Shown in pieces: positions 50,446 through 57,509 of a DNA stretch of 64,000 nt. The first letter of the stretch is position 1. Each line of letters starts with the position of its first letter. The stretch is from Pseudoalteromonas apostichopi (GTDB lineage: Bacteria > Pseudomonadota > Gammaproteobacteria > Enterobacterales > Alteromonadaceae). The stretch is taken from NCBI RefSeq assembly GCF_030297135.1, contig NZ_AP028065.1, positions 3,472,001-3,536,000 on the forward strand, written 5' to 3'. The notes beneath the pieces were generated by a model. It was given only the letters and a program-made list of their open reading frames with translations. It was not told the DNA's origin and made no database searches. Position numbers and translations under genes: made by a program.

Positions 50446-50880
50446 TTATTCGAAACCGTTAATCATTTTATCGCAAACTACCGGAGTTGGTCTGTGGTTA
50501 TCATCAACAGCAACAAACGTAAAGCTACCTGAAATAGCTAAGTGCTTGTCATCTTTGTGCATTCTTTCTAAAAAGATTTCAACGTCTACTTTAAGGCTGG
50601 TATTACCTACATGTACAACTTTAGAGATAAGCTCTGCGAATGTACCAGCCGGAATGGCTTCTTTAAAATCTACACGGTCAGACGAAATCGTTACAAGTGG
50701 CTTACGACAAAAACGTGTAGCAGCAATAAACGCTACTTCATCCATCCACGCCAACGCGTCACCGCCAAATAAAGTATTGTGGTGGTTGGTACGGCCAGGA
50801 AAAACAGTTTTTGTTACTGATGTTGTTGAGTCAGCAATACGCTTTGCAATAATAGCGTCACGATCGATTTGTTGTGTCAT
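50446..50880 (-). CDS. Acyl-CoA thioesterase, YciA family hotdog protein
   Basis: A 144-residue hotdog-fold thioesterase that hydrolyses acyl-CoAs in the cytosol. The motifs NHHNTLFGGDALAWMDEVAFIAATRF and VDFKEAIPAGTFAELISKV are standard for the YciA/BACH group, with the catalytic Asp in GGDALAWMDE. It lies five bases after the M23 peptidase gene in the same direction and ends in a strong terminator. Substrate range is not readable from sequence. Confidence 0.92.
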   Translation of the reverse strand: MTQQIDRDAIIAKRIADSTTSVTKTVFPGRTNHHNTLFGGDALAWMDEVAFIAATRFCRKPLVTISSDRVDFKEAIPAGTFAELISKVVHVGNTSLKVDVEIFLERMHKDDKHLAISGSFTFVAVDDNHRPTPVVCDKMINGFE

Positions 50881-50885
50881 AGTCT

Positions 50886-51704
50886 CTACTTTTTATTAGC
50901 TAATGTATCTTGCATCATTAGCGCAGGGTCAAGGCGTTCATTCTTCCAATTAAAACGCCAGTCTAAATGAGGGCCGGTTACTCGACCAGTCGCGCCGATC
51001 TCAGCAATTTTATCGCCACGCTTAATTTCATCCCCTACTTTTACATCTAATTTGCTTAAATGGATGTAAGTAGAGGTAACGCCATGGCCATGGTCAAGAA
51101 TTAAAGTACCACCAGAGTAATATAAGTCAGCATCAGCAAAAACCACTGTGCCGCTGACTGGGGCATACACTGGACTACCCGTTTTATTGGCAATGTCTAA
51201 TCCAAAGTGTGGTCGACGTGGTTCACCATTAAAGTAGCGCTGGCTACCATAAACACCAGAAATTCGGCCAACTGCAGGCTTATAAACGGGATCTAAAAAA
51301 TAACGTAAATCAGAATTAACTTGTCTAGCTTTACGTACAGCTACAGCTTCACGGCTAATACGTTCAGACACTTCTTTAGGGGGCGAAACATATTTTTTTG
51401 CTACACCGGTGATTTTATCAATTTTGTAATCACGCTTAGTGATTACAATAGCTTGTTCGTGGCTTACACCTGCCCTATCAACCCAAGAAAGGCTATGATT
51501 TGTCTTAGCATCACGACCAAAGCCGAAAACAAACTCACCATTTGTTGAAAGCTTAAGATGCTCACCATTTAAGCTAACACTTTTAGCACCTTCAATCTGG
51601 CCAGTCACTAAACCGCCTTGAGTTAAATGTCCTTTTAATTCAACAGCACTTGCAGTTAAAGAAAACAATCCTGCAAATGCTGCTATTAGTAATCCTTTAC
51701 GCAT
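50886..51704 (-). CDS. M23 family zinc metallopeptidase
   Basis: A 272-residue secreted peptidase with a signal peptide (about residues 1-20, ASAVEL). The C-terminal LytM domain has the zinc ligands in RRPHFGLDIANKTGSP (His and Asp) and in DHGHGVTSTYIHLSKL (H-x-H), all present, so it should be active. It would cleave peptidoglycan cross-links or secreted peptides. Its start overlaps the end of the QueD-like gene by eight bases, and it precedes the thioesterase gene. Confidence 0.92.
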   Translation of the reverse strand: MRKGLLIAAFAGLFSLTASAVELKGHLTQGGLVTGQIEGAKSVSLNGEHLKLSTNGEFVFGFGRDAKTNHSLSWVDRAGVSHEQAIVITKRDYKIDKITGVAKKYVSPPKEVSERISREAVAVRKARQVNSDLRYFLDPVYKPAVGRISGVYGSQRYFNGEPRRPHFGLDIANKTGSPVYAPVSGTVVFADADLYYSGGTLILDHGHGVTSTYIHLSKLDVKVGDEIKRGDKIAEIGATGRVTGPHLDWRFNWKNERLDPALMMQDTLANKK

Positions 51705-52554
51705 AACTTATAGACCCCTTGCCAACCCCTTCATAAGCTGTAATTTTTACTTCTGATTCAGGGTATTGGTTTTTAACTTGTGAACTTAAGTAGTCTGCAA
51801 TGCACTCAACCGTAGTATCGCAAGGTAAAATGTCGCAGCGTGACTTATCAATCGCCATTTCAAAATAGCCTTGCTGTGATGTATAAGCAAAACATACATC
51901 GTTATCTTGTGCTGTTACATGCTTAAGGTCTGATTTATTAATTTCATCTTCAGCTGTTGCTAAATAAATGTCTTCCCATTTATCTGCCCACTCTTTTTGT
52001 AAGCGAGGCATAGCCATACCATCAAGGCTAATACCAATTTGTGAGCGATGACCATGAATAATACGCTGACAATTACCATCGTGCTTTTTAAGACCGTGAC
52101 TATAGTGATAGTAAAAGCTTTGGCTGTGCTCTGGGTATAAATTAATTTCAATCTTTTCAATGTTGCTAGGTAACTCAGGCATAATAGTTTTAATTAAAAA
52201 CTCAGTTACCGATTTTTCATCTACAATATCAGCATCAATTAAACAAAATGCTTGATTTGGAGCACTCATAGCTAAGTGGTAATTATCACCAAAGTGACAA
52301 TCTAACACGCTGTGATCAGCATGCTTTATAATTGAACCGTTTAGACTGTTAGGCACAGCAAGTTTATGGTCGATACAGTTATCAATAATGCCCTTAATCT
52401 GTTTTTTGACTAAACCAAAATCAAGGACCATCGACTCATCATTTAATTGACCGTGCAGAGTTAAATCCACAATCCAGCTCTCGCCAACTGCGCCGCGTTT
52501 ATTACACAAGTAAGAAAAATCAATCACTGTTAGTGAGTTTACAAAAAGGATCAT
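51697..52554 (-). CDS. Two-domain 6-carboxytetrahydropterin synthase (QueD)-like protein
   Basis: A 285-residue protein, about twice the usual QueD length of about 120 residues, with two tandem tunnel-fold halves. Half one (1-120) has MVLDFGLVKKQIKGIIDNCIDHKL and DCHFGDNYHLA. Half two (about 140-285) has RIIHGHRSQIGI with catalytic-type histidines and ECIADYLSSQV. Canonical QueD makes 6-carboxy-5,6,7,8-tetrahydropterin for queuosine synthesis. Whether this long form does so is uncertain, as it lacks an N-terminal zinc-binding triad in the usual spacing. AAAGGAA precedes the start. Confidence 0.75.
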   Translation of the reverse strand: MILFVNSLTVIDFSYLCNKRGAVGESWIVDLTLHGQLNDESMVLDFGLVKKQIKGIIDNCIDHKLAVPNSLNGSIIKHADHSVLDCHFGDNYHLAMSAPNQAFCLIDADIVDEKSVTEFLIKTIMPELPSNIEKIEINLYPEHSQSFYYHYSHGLKKHDGNCQRIIHGHRSQIGISLDGMAMPRLQKEWADKWEDIYLATAEDEINKSDLKHVTAQDNDVCFAYTSQQGYFEMAIDKSRCDILPCDTTVECIADYLSSQVKNQYPESEVKITAYEGVGKGSISYA

Positions 52555-52705
52555 AAATTTCCTTTAGACTGGTTAAAGAATCACAGCAATTATAATGATT
52601 TTTACTTCACAATGCGCGGTTTTATCTACCTTTATCAGCGACACTTTAATTAAATGGTCATAAAACAAGCGAAAAATAGCAAAAAATTAACTGCTCCGAG
52701 TTGTT

Positions 52706-52725
52706 TAGCGTACAAGTGTACGCTA
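52706..52725. promoter_or_regulatory. FabR-type operator upstream of fabA
   Basis: A perfect palindrome with nine-base arms TAGCGTACA / TGTACGCTA around AG. It matches the gammaproteobacterial FabR motif (AGCGTACA-type half-sites) as I recall it, and lies about 37 bases upstream of the fabA ATG, overlapping the expected promoter. Confidence 0.75.
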
Positions 52726-52761
52726 AAGTACGGGGCAATTTCTAAGCGATGAATAAGAGTT

Positions 52762-53277
52762 ATGGAACCTAAAAACAGCTATACAAAAGAAGAATTGGTC
52801 CTTTGTGGTCAAGGTGAAATGTTCGGTGAAGGCAACTGTCGTTTACCAAGTGACAACATGCTAATGATGGACCGCATTATCTCTATCACTGCTGACGGTG
52901 GTGAGCACGGTAAAGGTCAGATCGTTGCAGAACTAGATATCAACCCTGATCTTTGGTTCTTCGACTGTCACTTTAAAGGTGACCCGGTAATGCCAGGTTG
53001 TCTAGGCCTAGATGCAATGTGGCAATTAGTTGGTTTCTTCCTTGGTTGGTCAGGTGGCCCGGGTCTTGGTCGTGCACTTGGTGTAGGTGAAGTTAAGTTC
53101 ACAGGTCAAATCTTACCAACTGCTACAAAAGTAACCTATCGATTAGACATGAAACGTGTAATTAAACGTAAATTATTCATGGGTATGGCTGATGGTACTG
53201 TTGAAGTCGATGGCCGCGTTATTTATGAAGCAAAAGATCTAAAAGTAGGTCTTTTCCAAGATACATCTGCGTTTTAA
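52762..53277 (+). CDS. fabA: 3-hydroxydecanoyl-ACP dehydratase/isomerase
   Basis: A 171-residue hotdog enzyme that dehydrates 3-hydroxyacyl-ACP and isomerises trans-2- to cis-3-decenoyl-ACP, the branch point of anaerobic unsaturated fatty acid synthesis. The catalytic pair is exactly placed: His70 in FFDCHFKGDPVMPG and Asp84 in GLDAMWQL. Length equals that of E. coli FabA. A FabR-type palindrome upstream suggests repression by FabR in response to membrane fluidity. A strong terminator follows. Confidence 0.98.
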   Translation: MEPKNSYTKEELVLCGQGEMFGEGNCRLPSDNMLMMDRIISITADGGEHGKGQIVAELDINPDLWFFDCHFKGDPVMPGCLGLDAMWQLVGFFLGWSGGPGLGRALGVGEVKFTGQILPTATKVTYRLDMKRVIKRKLFMGMADGTVEVDGRVIYEAKDLKVGLFQDTSAF

Positions 53278-53308
53278 TCTTTAATTTAAGATACAAAATA
53301 GCAGGTAC

Positions 53309-53335
53309 AAAAAAGCCCCTTGATGGGGCTTTTTT
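53309..53335. terminator. Bidirectional terminator between fabA and rmf
   Basis: AAAAAAGCCCC and GGGGCTTTTTT flank a TTGAT loop. A/T runs on both sides allow it to serve the convergent fabA and rmf genes. Confidence 0.92.
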
Positions 53336-53355
53336 GCGTGAATAAGGTGCCTATA

Positions 53356-53526
53356 TTAAGTTTTGAACATATTACGGTTTTCAATGGCCTCTCGCCAGCC
53401 ACCCAACCATTCAGATTTAGGGTCGATTTGTTGATAAGGGCATTGTTCTTTTGAACGGCCTGCCAAGCCTGCTTTATAACCTTGAGAATGAGCTCTTTCT
53501 AAACGATCTCTTTTCTGTCTCTTCAT
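53356..53526 (-). CDS. rmf: Ribosome modulation factor
   Basis: A 56-residue basic protein nearly identical in motif to E. coli RMF: MKRQKRDRLERAHSQGYKAGLAGR, CPYQ and WLGGWREAIENR. RMF dimerises 70S ribosomes into inactive 100S particles in stationary phase. The start is the ATG at 53526, where E. coli RMF also begins, with GAGG upstream. The frame extends five codons further without support. Convergent with fabA. Regulation is likely growth-phase dependent. Confidence 0.97.
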   Translation of the reverse strand: MKRQKRDRLERAHSQGYKAGLAGRSKEQCPYQQIDPKSEWLGGWREAIENRNMFKT

Positions 53527-53900
53527 AGGTAATATCCTCACCTTTTATATTTATAGATATGTAGCGAAATTGACATCTACATTTAATGAATAGTTAATAA
53601 AACTGTTAAATTCAAATGGCAAAAAACAATTAAATAGTTTGACAATAACTAACATGCTGATGCTCAAATGAATTAACATTTAAAATGACTAAGTGGTCGT
53701 ACCTCTTCATCTAAAACGACCTATAAATACACTTAAATTCAGCTAAACACGATACAGCTCTTTTTAGCCTCCTAAATTATGACCAACACTTTTTTAGCAA
53801 AGTTCCCATTTAAATTGTAATCATGACAAATTTATGATGATTACAATTTAGTCAAATTAATTCTTGCATATTAAAAACCGATCGGTCTAATATAGTCGTC
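53527..53900. other. Intergenic region between rmf and acuR
   Basis: About 370 AT-rich bases holding the divergent promoters of rmf and acuR. The only clear element is the acuR operator at 53875-53890. Confidence 0.5.
53875..53890. promoter_or_regulatory. AcuR-type operator upstream of acuR
   Basis: AAACCGATCGGTCTAA contains the palindrome ACCGATCGGT and shares GATCGGTCTAA with the site before acuI. It lies about ten bases ahead of the acuR ATG, fitting autorepression. Confidence 0.65.
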
Positions 53901-54533
53901 ATGGAAAAACATAGCAAAGTGCCAAGCCGTCGCGGCAGGCCACCCAAAATAGCGCGTTCAAATGCAGATACTCGTGCCCTATTAATTAATACGGGCTTAG
54001 CTGTATTGACCGAAAAAGGCTTTAGCGCAACAGGCATTGATTTAATTTTAAAATCGGCTCAAGTGCCTAAAGGGTCTTTTTATCATTATTTCAAAAGTAA
54101 AAATGATTTTGGCTTAGCACTCATCGATGCTTATGACAATTATTTTCAAGCAAAGTTAAAACGCCATTTAATAAACGAAGCTACAACACCTCTTGAGAGA
54201 ATTGTGCTGTTTGCAAATGATGCTAAACAAGGGATGGCAAAATTTGAATTTACACGTGGGTGCTTAATTGGCAATTTAAACCAAGAACTCAGTTACCTTG
54301 ATGATTTCATGATTGAACGCATCAAAAAGGCTTACAATAGCTGGCAAGCATTAATTGAACAGTGCTTACTTGACGCAAAAAAGCTAAAACAAATACCCCA
54401 AGCATCAGATTGTAAGATGCTTGCTGAATTTTTTTGGATTGGCTGGGAGGGTGCAGTAATGCGCTCTAAACTTGATAAATCAAGTGAACCGCTTACCCTT
54501 TATACAGCACAATTTTTACGCTTAATTTTATAA
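53901..54533 (+). CDS. acuR: TetR-family repressor, AcuR-like
   Basis: A 210-residue TetR-type regulator. The helix-turn-helix is at about residues 24-70 (GLAVLTEKGFSATGIDLILKSAQVPKGSFYHYFKSKNDFG). A basic N-terminal extension has the RRGRPPK motif, seen in AcuR and its relatives. The remaining C-terminal domain is a ligand-binding helical bundle. In Rhodobacter, AcuR represses acuI and responds to acrylate. Here the adjacent gene encodes AcuI, and similar operators precede both genes. The spacing is 60 bases, on the same strand. Confidence 0.85.
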   Translation: MEKHSKVPSRRGRPPKIARSNADTRALLINTGLAVLTEKGFSATGIDLILKSAQVPKGSFYHYFKSKNDFGLALIDAYDNYFQAKLKRHLINEATTPLERIVLFANDAKQGMAKFEFTRGCLIGNLNQELSYLDDFMIERIKKAYNSWQALIEQCLLDAKKLKQIPQASDCKMLAEFFWIGWEGAVMRSKLDKSSEPLTLYTAQFLRLIL

Positions 54534-54567
54534 AGCCGTTTTAAACGGTTTTATTTTAACCATTAAA

Positions 54568-54582
54568 AGACGATCGGTCTAA
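54568..54582. promoter_or_regulatory. AcuR-type operator upstream of acuI
   Basis: AGACGATCGGTCTAA shares its core GATCGGTCTAA with the operator of acuR. It abuts the ribosome binding site AAAGGAG, so a bound repressor would block transcription or initiation. Confidence 0.6.
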
Positions 54583-54593
54583 AAGGAGTCAAC

Positions 54594-55586
54594 ATGACAA
54601 CATCAGTAAAATCGGTAGTTATAAACAAAGATGATCAAGGCTATCATGCCGAGTACACAGACTTTCCCGTAGAAAATATCCACCAGCACGATGTAAATAT
54701 TGATGTTGACTACAGTACGTTAAATTACAAAGACGCTTTAGCTATCACTGGTAAAGGCCCAGTAGTAAGAACATTTCCAATGATCCCAGGCATCGACCTT
54801 GCTGGCACTGTTAGCGAATCTAACAGTGATGAATTTAAAGTAGGGGATAAAGTATTATTAAATGGATTTGGGGTTGGTGAAAAATACCTAGGCGGTCTTA
54901 GCGAAAAAGCATCAATGAGTAGTGATTGGCTGATCCCCCTACCCGCTAACTTAACACCAAAGCAAGCAATGCAAATAGGAACGGCTGGTTATACAGCTAT
55001 GCTAAGTATTATTGCTTTAGAAAAACAAGGTATCACGCCACAAAGTGGCGAAGTCCTTGTAACTGGTGGTAATGGTGGCGTGGGTAGTTTTGCTATCTAT
55101 TTATTAAACAAGCTTGGCTTTGATGTTGTTGCTACAACAGGCCGCATGAATGAAGCACAGCACCTTGAAAAATTAGGTGCAAAACGTGTTTTATCGCGTG
55201 ATGAATTTTCGTCACCGGGCAAACCACTAGCTAAAGAACAATTCGCTGGTGCAATTGATTCAGTAGGTAGCCACACACTTGCAAATGTTTGTGCATCAAT
55301 AAAATATGGTGGTGTTGTAACAGCGTGTGGTTTAGCACAAGGCATGGACTTCCCAGCAACAGTCGCGCCGTTTATCCTTCGCGGTATAAGCCTTATGGGT
55401 ATAGATAGTGTAATGCGTCCTAAAGAAGACCGCATTGAAGCATGGCAGCGTTTAAGCGAGCTTGTTGAAACACAATACCTAGATACCATATCGCAAGAAA
55501 TTCCTCTTTCACAAGCGATAGCAAATGCAGAAGCGTTACTAAAAGGTGAAATTCGCGGCCGCGTTGTGGTTAATTGCAAAGAATAA
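54594..55586 (+). CDS. acuI: Acrylyl-CoA reductase (NADPH), AcuI/YhdH family
   Basis: A 330-residue medium-chain dehydrogenase/reductase. The N-terminal GroES-like domain has NYKDALAITGKGPVVRTFPMIPGIDLAGTV, the AcuI/YhdH signature. The Rossmann domain has VTGGNGGVGSFAIYLL. AcuI reduces acryloyl-CoA to propionyl-CoA, detoxifying the product of dimethylsulfoniopropionate or acrylate metabolism. No DMSP lyase gene is visible in the window, so the source of acrylate is outside. The start follows AAAGGAG, and a terminator-like palindrome follows the stop. Confidence 0.93.
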   Translation: MTTSVKSVVINKDDQGYHAEYTDFPVENIHQHDVNIDVDYSTLNYKDALAITGKGPVVRTFPMIPGIDLAGTVSESNSDEFKVGDKVLLNGFGVGEKYLGGLSEKASMSSDWLIPLPANLTPKQAMQIGTAGYTAMLSIIALEKQGITPQSGEVLVTGGNGGVGSFAIYLLNKLGFDVVATTGRMNEAQHLEKLGAKRVLSRDEFSSPGKPLAKEQFAGAIDSVGSHTLANVCASIKYGGVVTACGLAQGMDFPATVAPFILRGISLMGIDSVMRPKEDRIEAWQRLSELVETQYLDTISQEIPLSQAIANAEALLKGEIRGRVVVNCKE

Positions 55587-55620
55587 GCTCGAAAACAAAC
55601 ATTCTTAGCAAGTTAGCTAT

Positions 55621-55658
55621 AAAACTAGGGTAAAGGCAATTATACTTACCCTAGTTTT
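55621..55658 (+). terminator. Terminator-like palindrome after acuI
   Basis: Perfect 13-base arms AAAACTAGGGTAA / TTACCCTAGTTTT enclose a 12-base loop. The final T run is short, but the placement suggests a terminator of acuI. Confidence 0.65.
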
Positions 55659-55676
55659 GTAATACCGGACAGTCTA

Positions 55677-56093
55677 ATGAGTAATAAAGAAATTTTCAGC
55701 AACAACCCACTGCAAGGTGTTGGTATCGAGCAAGTCGTAACAGAGCTTGTCGAACAATATGGCTGGGAATTACTCCACGCCTATATGCGTCTAAACTGCT
55801 TTAAAAATAATCCTGATGTTAAATCTGCGGTTAAGTTTTTACGTAAAACCCAATGGGCACAAGAAAAAGTAGAAAACTTTTATTTGTATCGTCTTAAAAA
55901 CTTACCACGCCCTGATGATGTAAACTATGAATTGCCACCTCGCGATCGTGTGATCCCTGCTGATCAAAAACCAGGTGATCCTTGTGAGTTAAGTTTTACC
56001 GACGCCAAACGCATTCATGCTAAAAAAGAAGCCAAGCAGCAAGCACGAGCACGTAAGCAGCGTTCAAATGCGAGTAACCCTTGGGGTAATTGA
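55677..56093 (+). CDS. VF530-family DNA-binding protein
   Basis: A 138-residue protein. The first 75 residues are the VF530/DUF2132 domain (NPLQGVGIEQVVTELVEQYGWELLHAYMRLNCFKNNPDVKSAVKFLRKTQWAQEKVENFYLY), a small winged DNA-binding-like fold described from Vibrio fischeri. A proline-rich and then lysine-rich tail (KRIHAKKEAKQQARARKQR) extends it by about 60 residues and would add nonspecific nucleic-acid affinity. Its function is unknown. It has its own terminator. Confidence 0.88.
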   Translation: MSNKEIFSNNPLQGVGIEQVVTELVEQYGWELLHAYMRLNCFKNNPDVKSAVKFLRKTQWAQEKVENFYLYRLKNLPRPDDVNYELPPRDRVIPADQKPGDPCELSFTDAKRIHAKKEAKQQARARKQRSNASNPWGN

Positions 56094-56134
56094 TCGACAA
56101 AAGCTGTAAGTTTTATGCTATAAGTTGAAATGAG

Positions 56135-56157
56135 CCGCCTGTTGGGCGGTTTTTTTA
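56135..56157 (+). terminator. Terminator after the VF530-type gene
   Basis: CCGCC / GGCGG with a TGTTG loop followed by seven T residues. Confidence 0.9.
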
Positions 56158-56289
56158 TATGAGTGAGTTAGTAAGTTAAGAATTGAAGTGCTACCTAAAC
56201 ACGTCAATAATATTTGTTATTAATTTAAGGGTAACCTGATTATGTTAGACTGATTGCATCATCAGTAATTTGAGTTAAAAAGGATGTGT

Positions 56290-56820
56290 ATGTCTAACTA
56301 CAACGAGTCACCTGAACAAATCGCAAACGCAACGCAAGATTACGTAATGCAACAAACAATGTTGCGAATTAAAGATCCAAAGCCATCTTTAGATTTCTAC
56401 CAAAACGTTTTAGGTATGAAGTTACTGGGTAAATATGACTTCCCTAAAATGGAGTTTACGCTGTACTTTTTAGGTTATGAGCAAGACATGCCAACAGGCA
56501 GCGATAAAGAAAAAGCGCAGTGGGTATTTCGCCGCCCTGCTCTTATCGAGCTTACACATAATTGGGGCACAGAAAACGACGACAGCTTTGCTGGTTACCA
56601 CAGTGGTAATGATGAACCAAAAGGCTTTGGTCATATCGGTATTAGCGTGCCAGACGTGTACGCAGCATGCGAGCGCTTTGCAAAATACGATGTTGAGTTT
56701 GTTAAAAAACCTGACGATGGCTCAATGAAAGGCTTAGCCTTTATTAAAGACCCAGATGGCTATTGGATAGAGATACTCTCAGCTGAAGGGATCACTGAGA
56801 TAATTGAAGAGCATAAGTAA
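56290..56820 (+). CDS. gloA: Lactoylglutathione lyase, GLO1-type glyoxalase I
   Basis: A 176-residue glyoxalase I that isomerises the methylglyoxal-glutathione hemithioacetal to S-lactoylglutathione. The sequence is closer to the long, zinc-type human/yeast/plant GLO1 class than to the short nickel-type E. coli GloA, sharing QQTMLRIKDP, ELTHNWGTE, GFGHIGISVPDV and DPDGYWIEIL. Metal ligands by alignment are Gln22, Glu87, His115 and Glu161. The ATG at 56290 is chosen because AAGG is adjacent to the ATG at 56284 but six bases from this one. Monocistronic with a terminator. Confidence 0.95.
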   Translation: MSNYNESPEQIANATQDYVMQQTMLRIKDPKPSLDFYQNVLGMKLLGKYDFPKMEFTLYFLGYEQDMPTGSDKEKAQWVFRRPALIELTHNWGTENDDSFAGYHSGNDEPKGFGHIGISVPDVYAACERFAKYDVEFVKKPDDGSMKGLAFIKDPDGYWIEILSAEGITEIIEEHK

Positions 56821-56835
56821 AAGTCACTCACTCAT

Positions 56836-56860
56836 AAACCTGCTATTTAGCAGGTTTTAT
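56836..56860 (+). terminator. Terminator after gloA
   Basis: AAACCTGCT / AGCAGGTTT with a short ATTT loop and trailing T residues. Confidence 0.85.
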
Positions 56861-56893
56861 ATTTCATAACTTAGAATTCTTACAATCTAATTT

Positions 56894-57106
56894 CTAAAAA
56901 TTAGAAAAACCACTACTTTCATCATCACTTGATACTGTAACTGAAAGCTCTTGATCTATGCTTTCAAAAACTAAAAAGTTTATTGGCTTACAACAAACCT
57001 GACAATCTTCGATGTACTGCTGATCCAAGTCTGCTGGATCTAGCAAGATTTCTATTTGCTCACCACAATAAGGACAAGTAATCCTTTTCTCTGTTAATTG
57101 ATTCAT
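56894..57106 (-). CDS. CPXCG-motif cysteine-rich small protein
   Basis: A 70-residue protein with two cysteine pairs, CPYCGEQ near residue 11 and CQVCCKP near residue 36, forming a probable zinc knuckle. This is the CPXCG family of small gammaproteobacterial proteins. An acidic tail follows. It would be a cytosolic zinc protein of unknown function. AGGAAC upstream supports the ATG. Monocistronic. Confidence 0.9.
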   Translation of the reverse strand: MNQLTEKRITCPYCGEQIEILLDPADLDQQYIEDCQVCCKPINFLVFESIDQELSVTVSSDDESSGFSNF

Positions 57107-57509
57107 CAGTTATGTTCCTTATTATTGAGATTACTGTTAGTAATTTTTATTTAAATAAATTCAAACATGTAATTATTAGGTTGTATCAAAAAGCTCATGG
57201 CACTTAGGAAGATATCCCCAAACCCTTATAGTTGTTTTGCCTTTTTCGTAAGATAAACCTATCTTATCTTAAAGCTCAGTTAACCTCTGAGAATTATCAT
57301 GCTCTTTTATAGATTGATTCCCTCTGACGTCTACCACTTCATCTATAAAGCACAAATCTAGCCACCGAACACCTATAAAAGGAAATGGTAAATGATAGTA
57401 CTACTTACAATCCCATTCTGATATGTGCCCAGTTACCCATTTTGAACGAAAAGGTGGTTGCCAATTTTGTCTTTCTCACTAGCCGATGTATAAGCCAAAG
57501 GCAGAAGGC
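57107..57509. other. Intergenic region with a coding remnant
   Basis: About 400 bases. Minus-strand reading shows protein-like sequence broken by stop codons (see the remnant feature). No other gene is supported. Confidence 0.45.
57176..57415 (-). pseudogene. Decayed protein-coding remnant
   Basis: One minus-strand frame from about 57415 down to 57176 reads as coherent protein (GVRWLDLCFIDEVVDVRG, then IGLSYEKGKTTIRVW and GYLPKCHELFDTT) with one in-frame stop between the two parts and another stop at the front. No start codon or ribosome binding site exists. The parent family is not recognised. A transposase or other mobile-element protein is possible, but not shown. Confidence 0.35.

Noticed and set aside
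55097..55579. 160-codon minus-strand ORF inside acuI
   Set aside because: Antisense shadow of a well-conserved oxidoreductase; no ribosome binding site or protein similarity.
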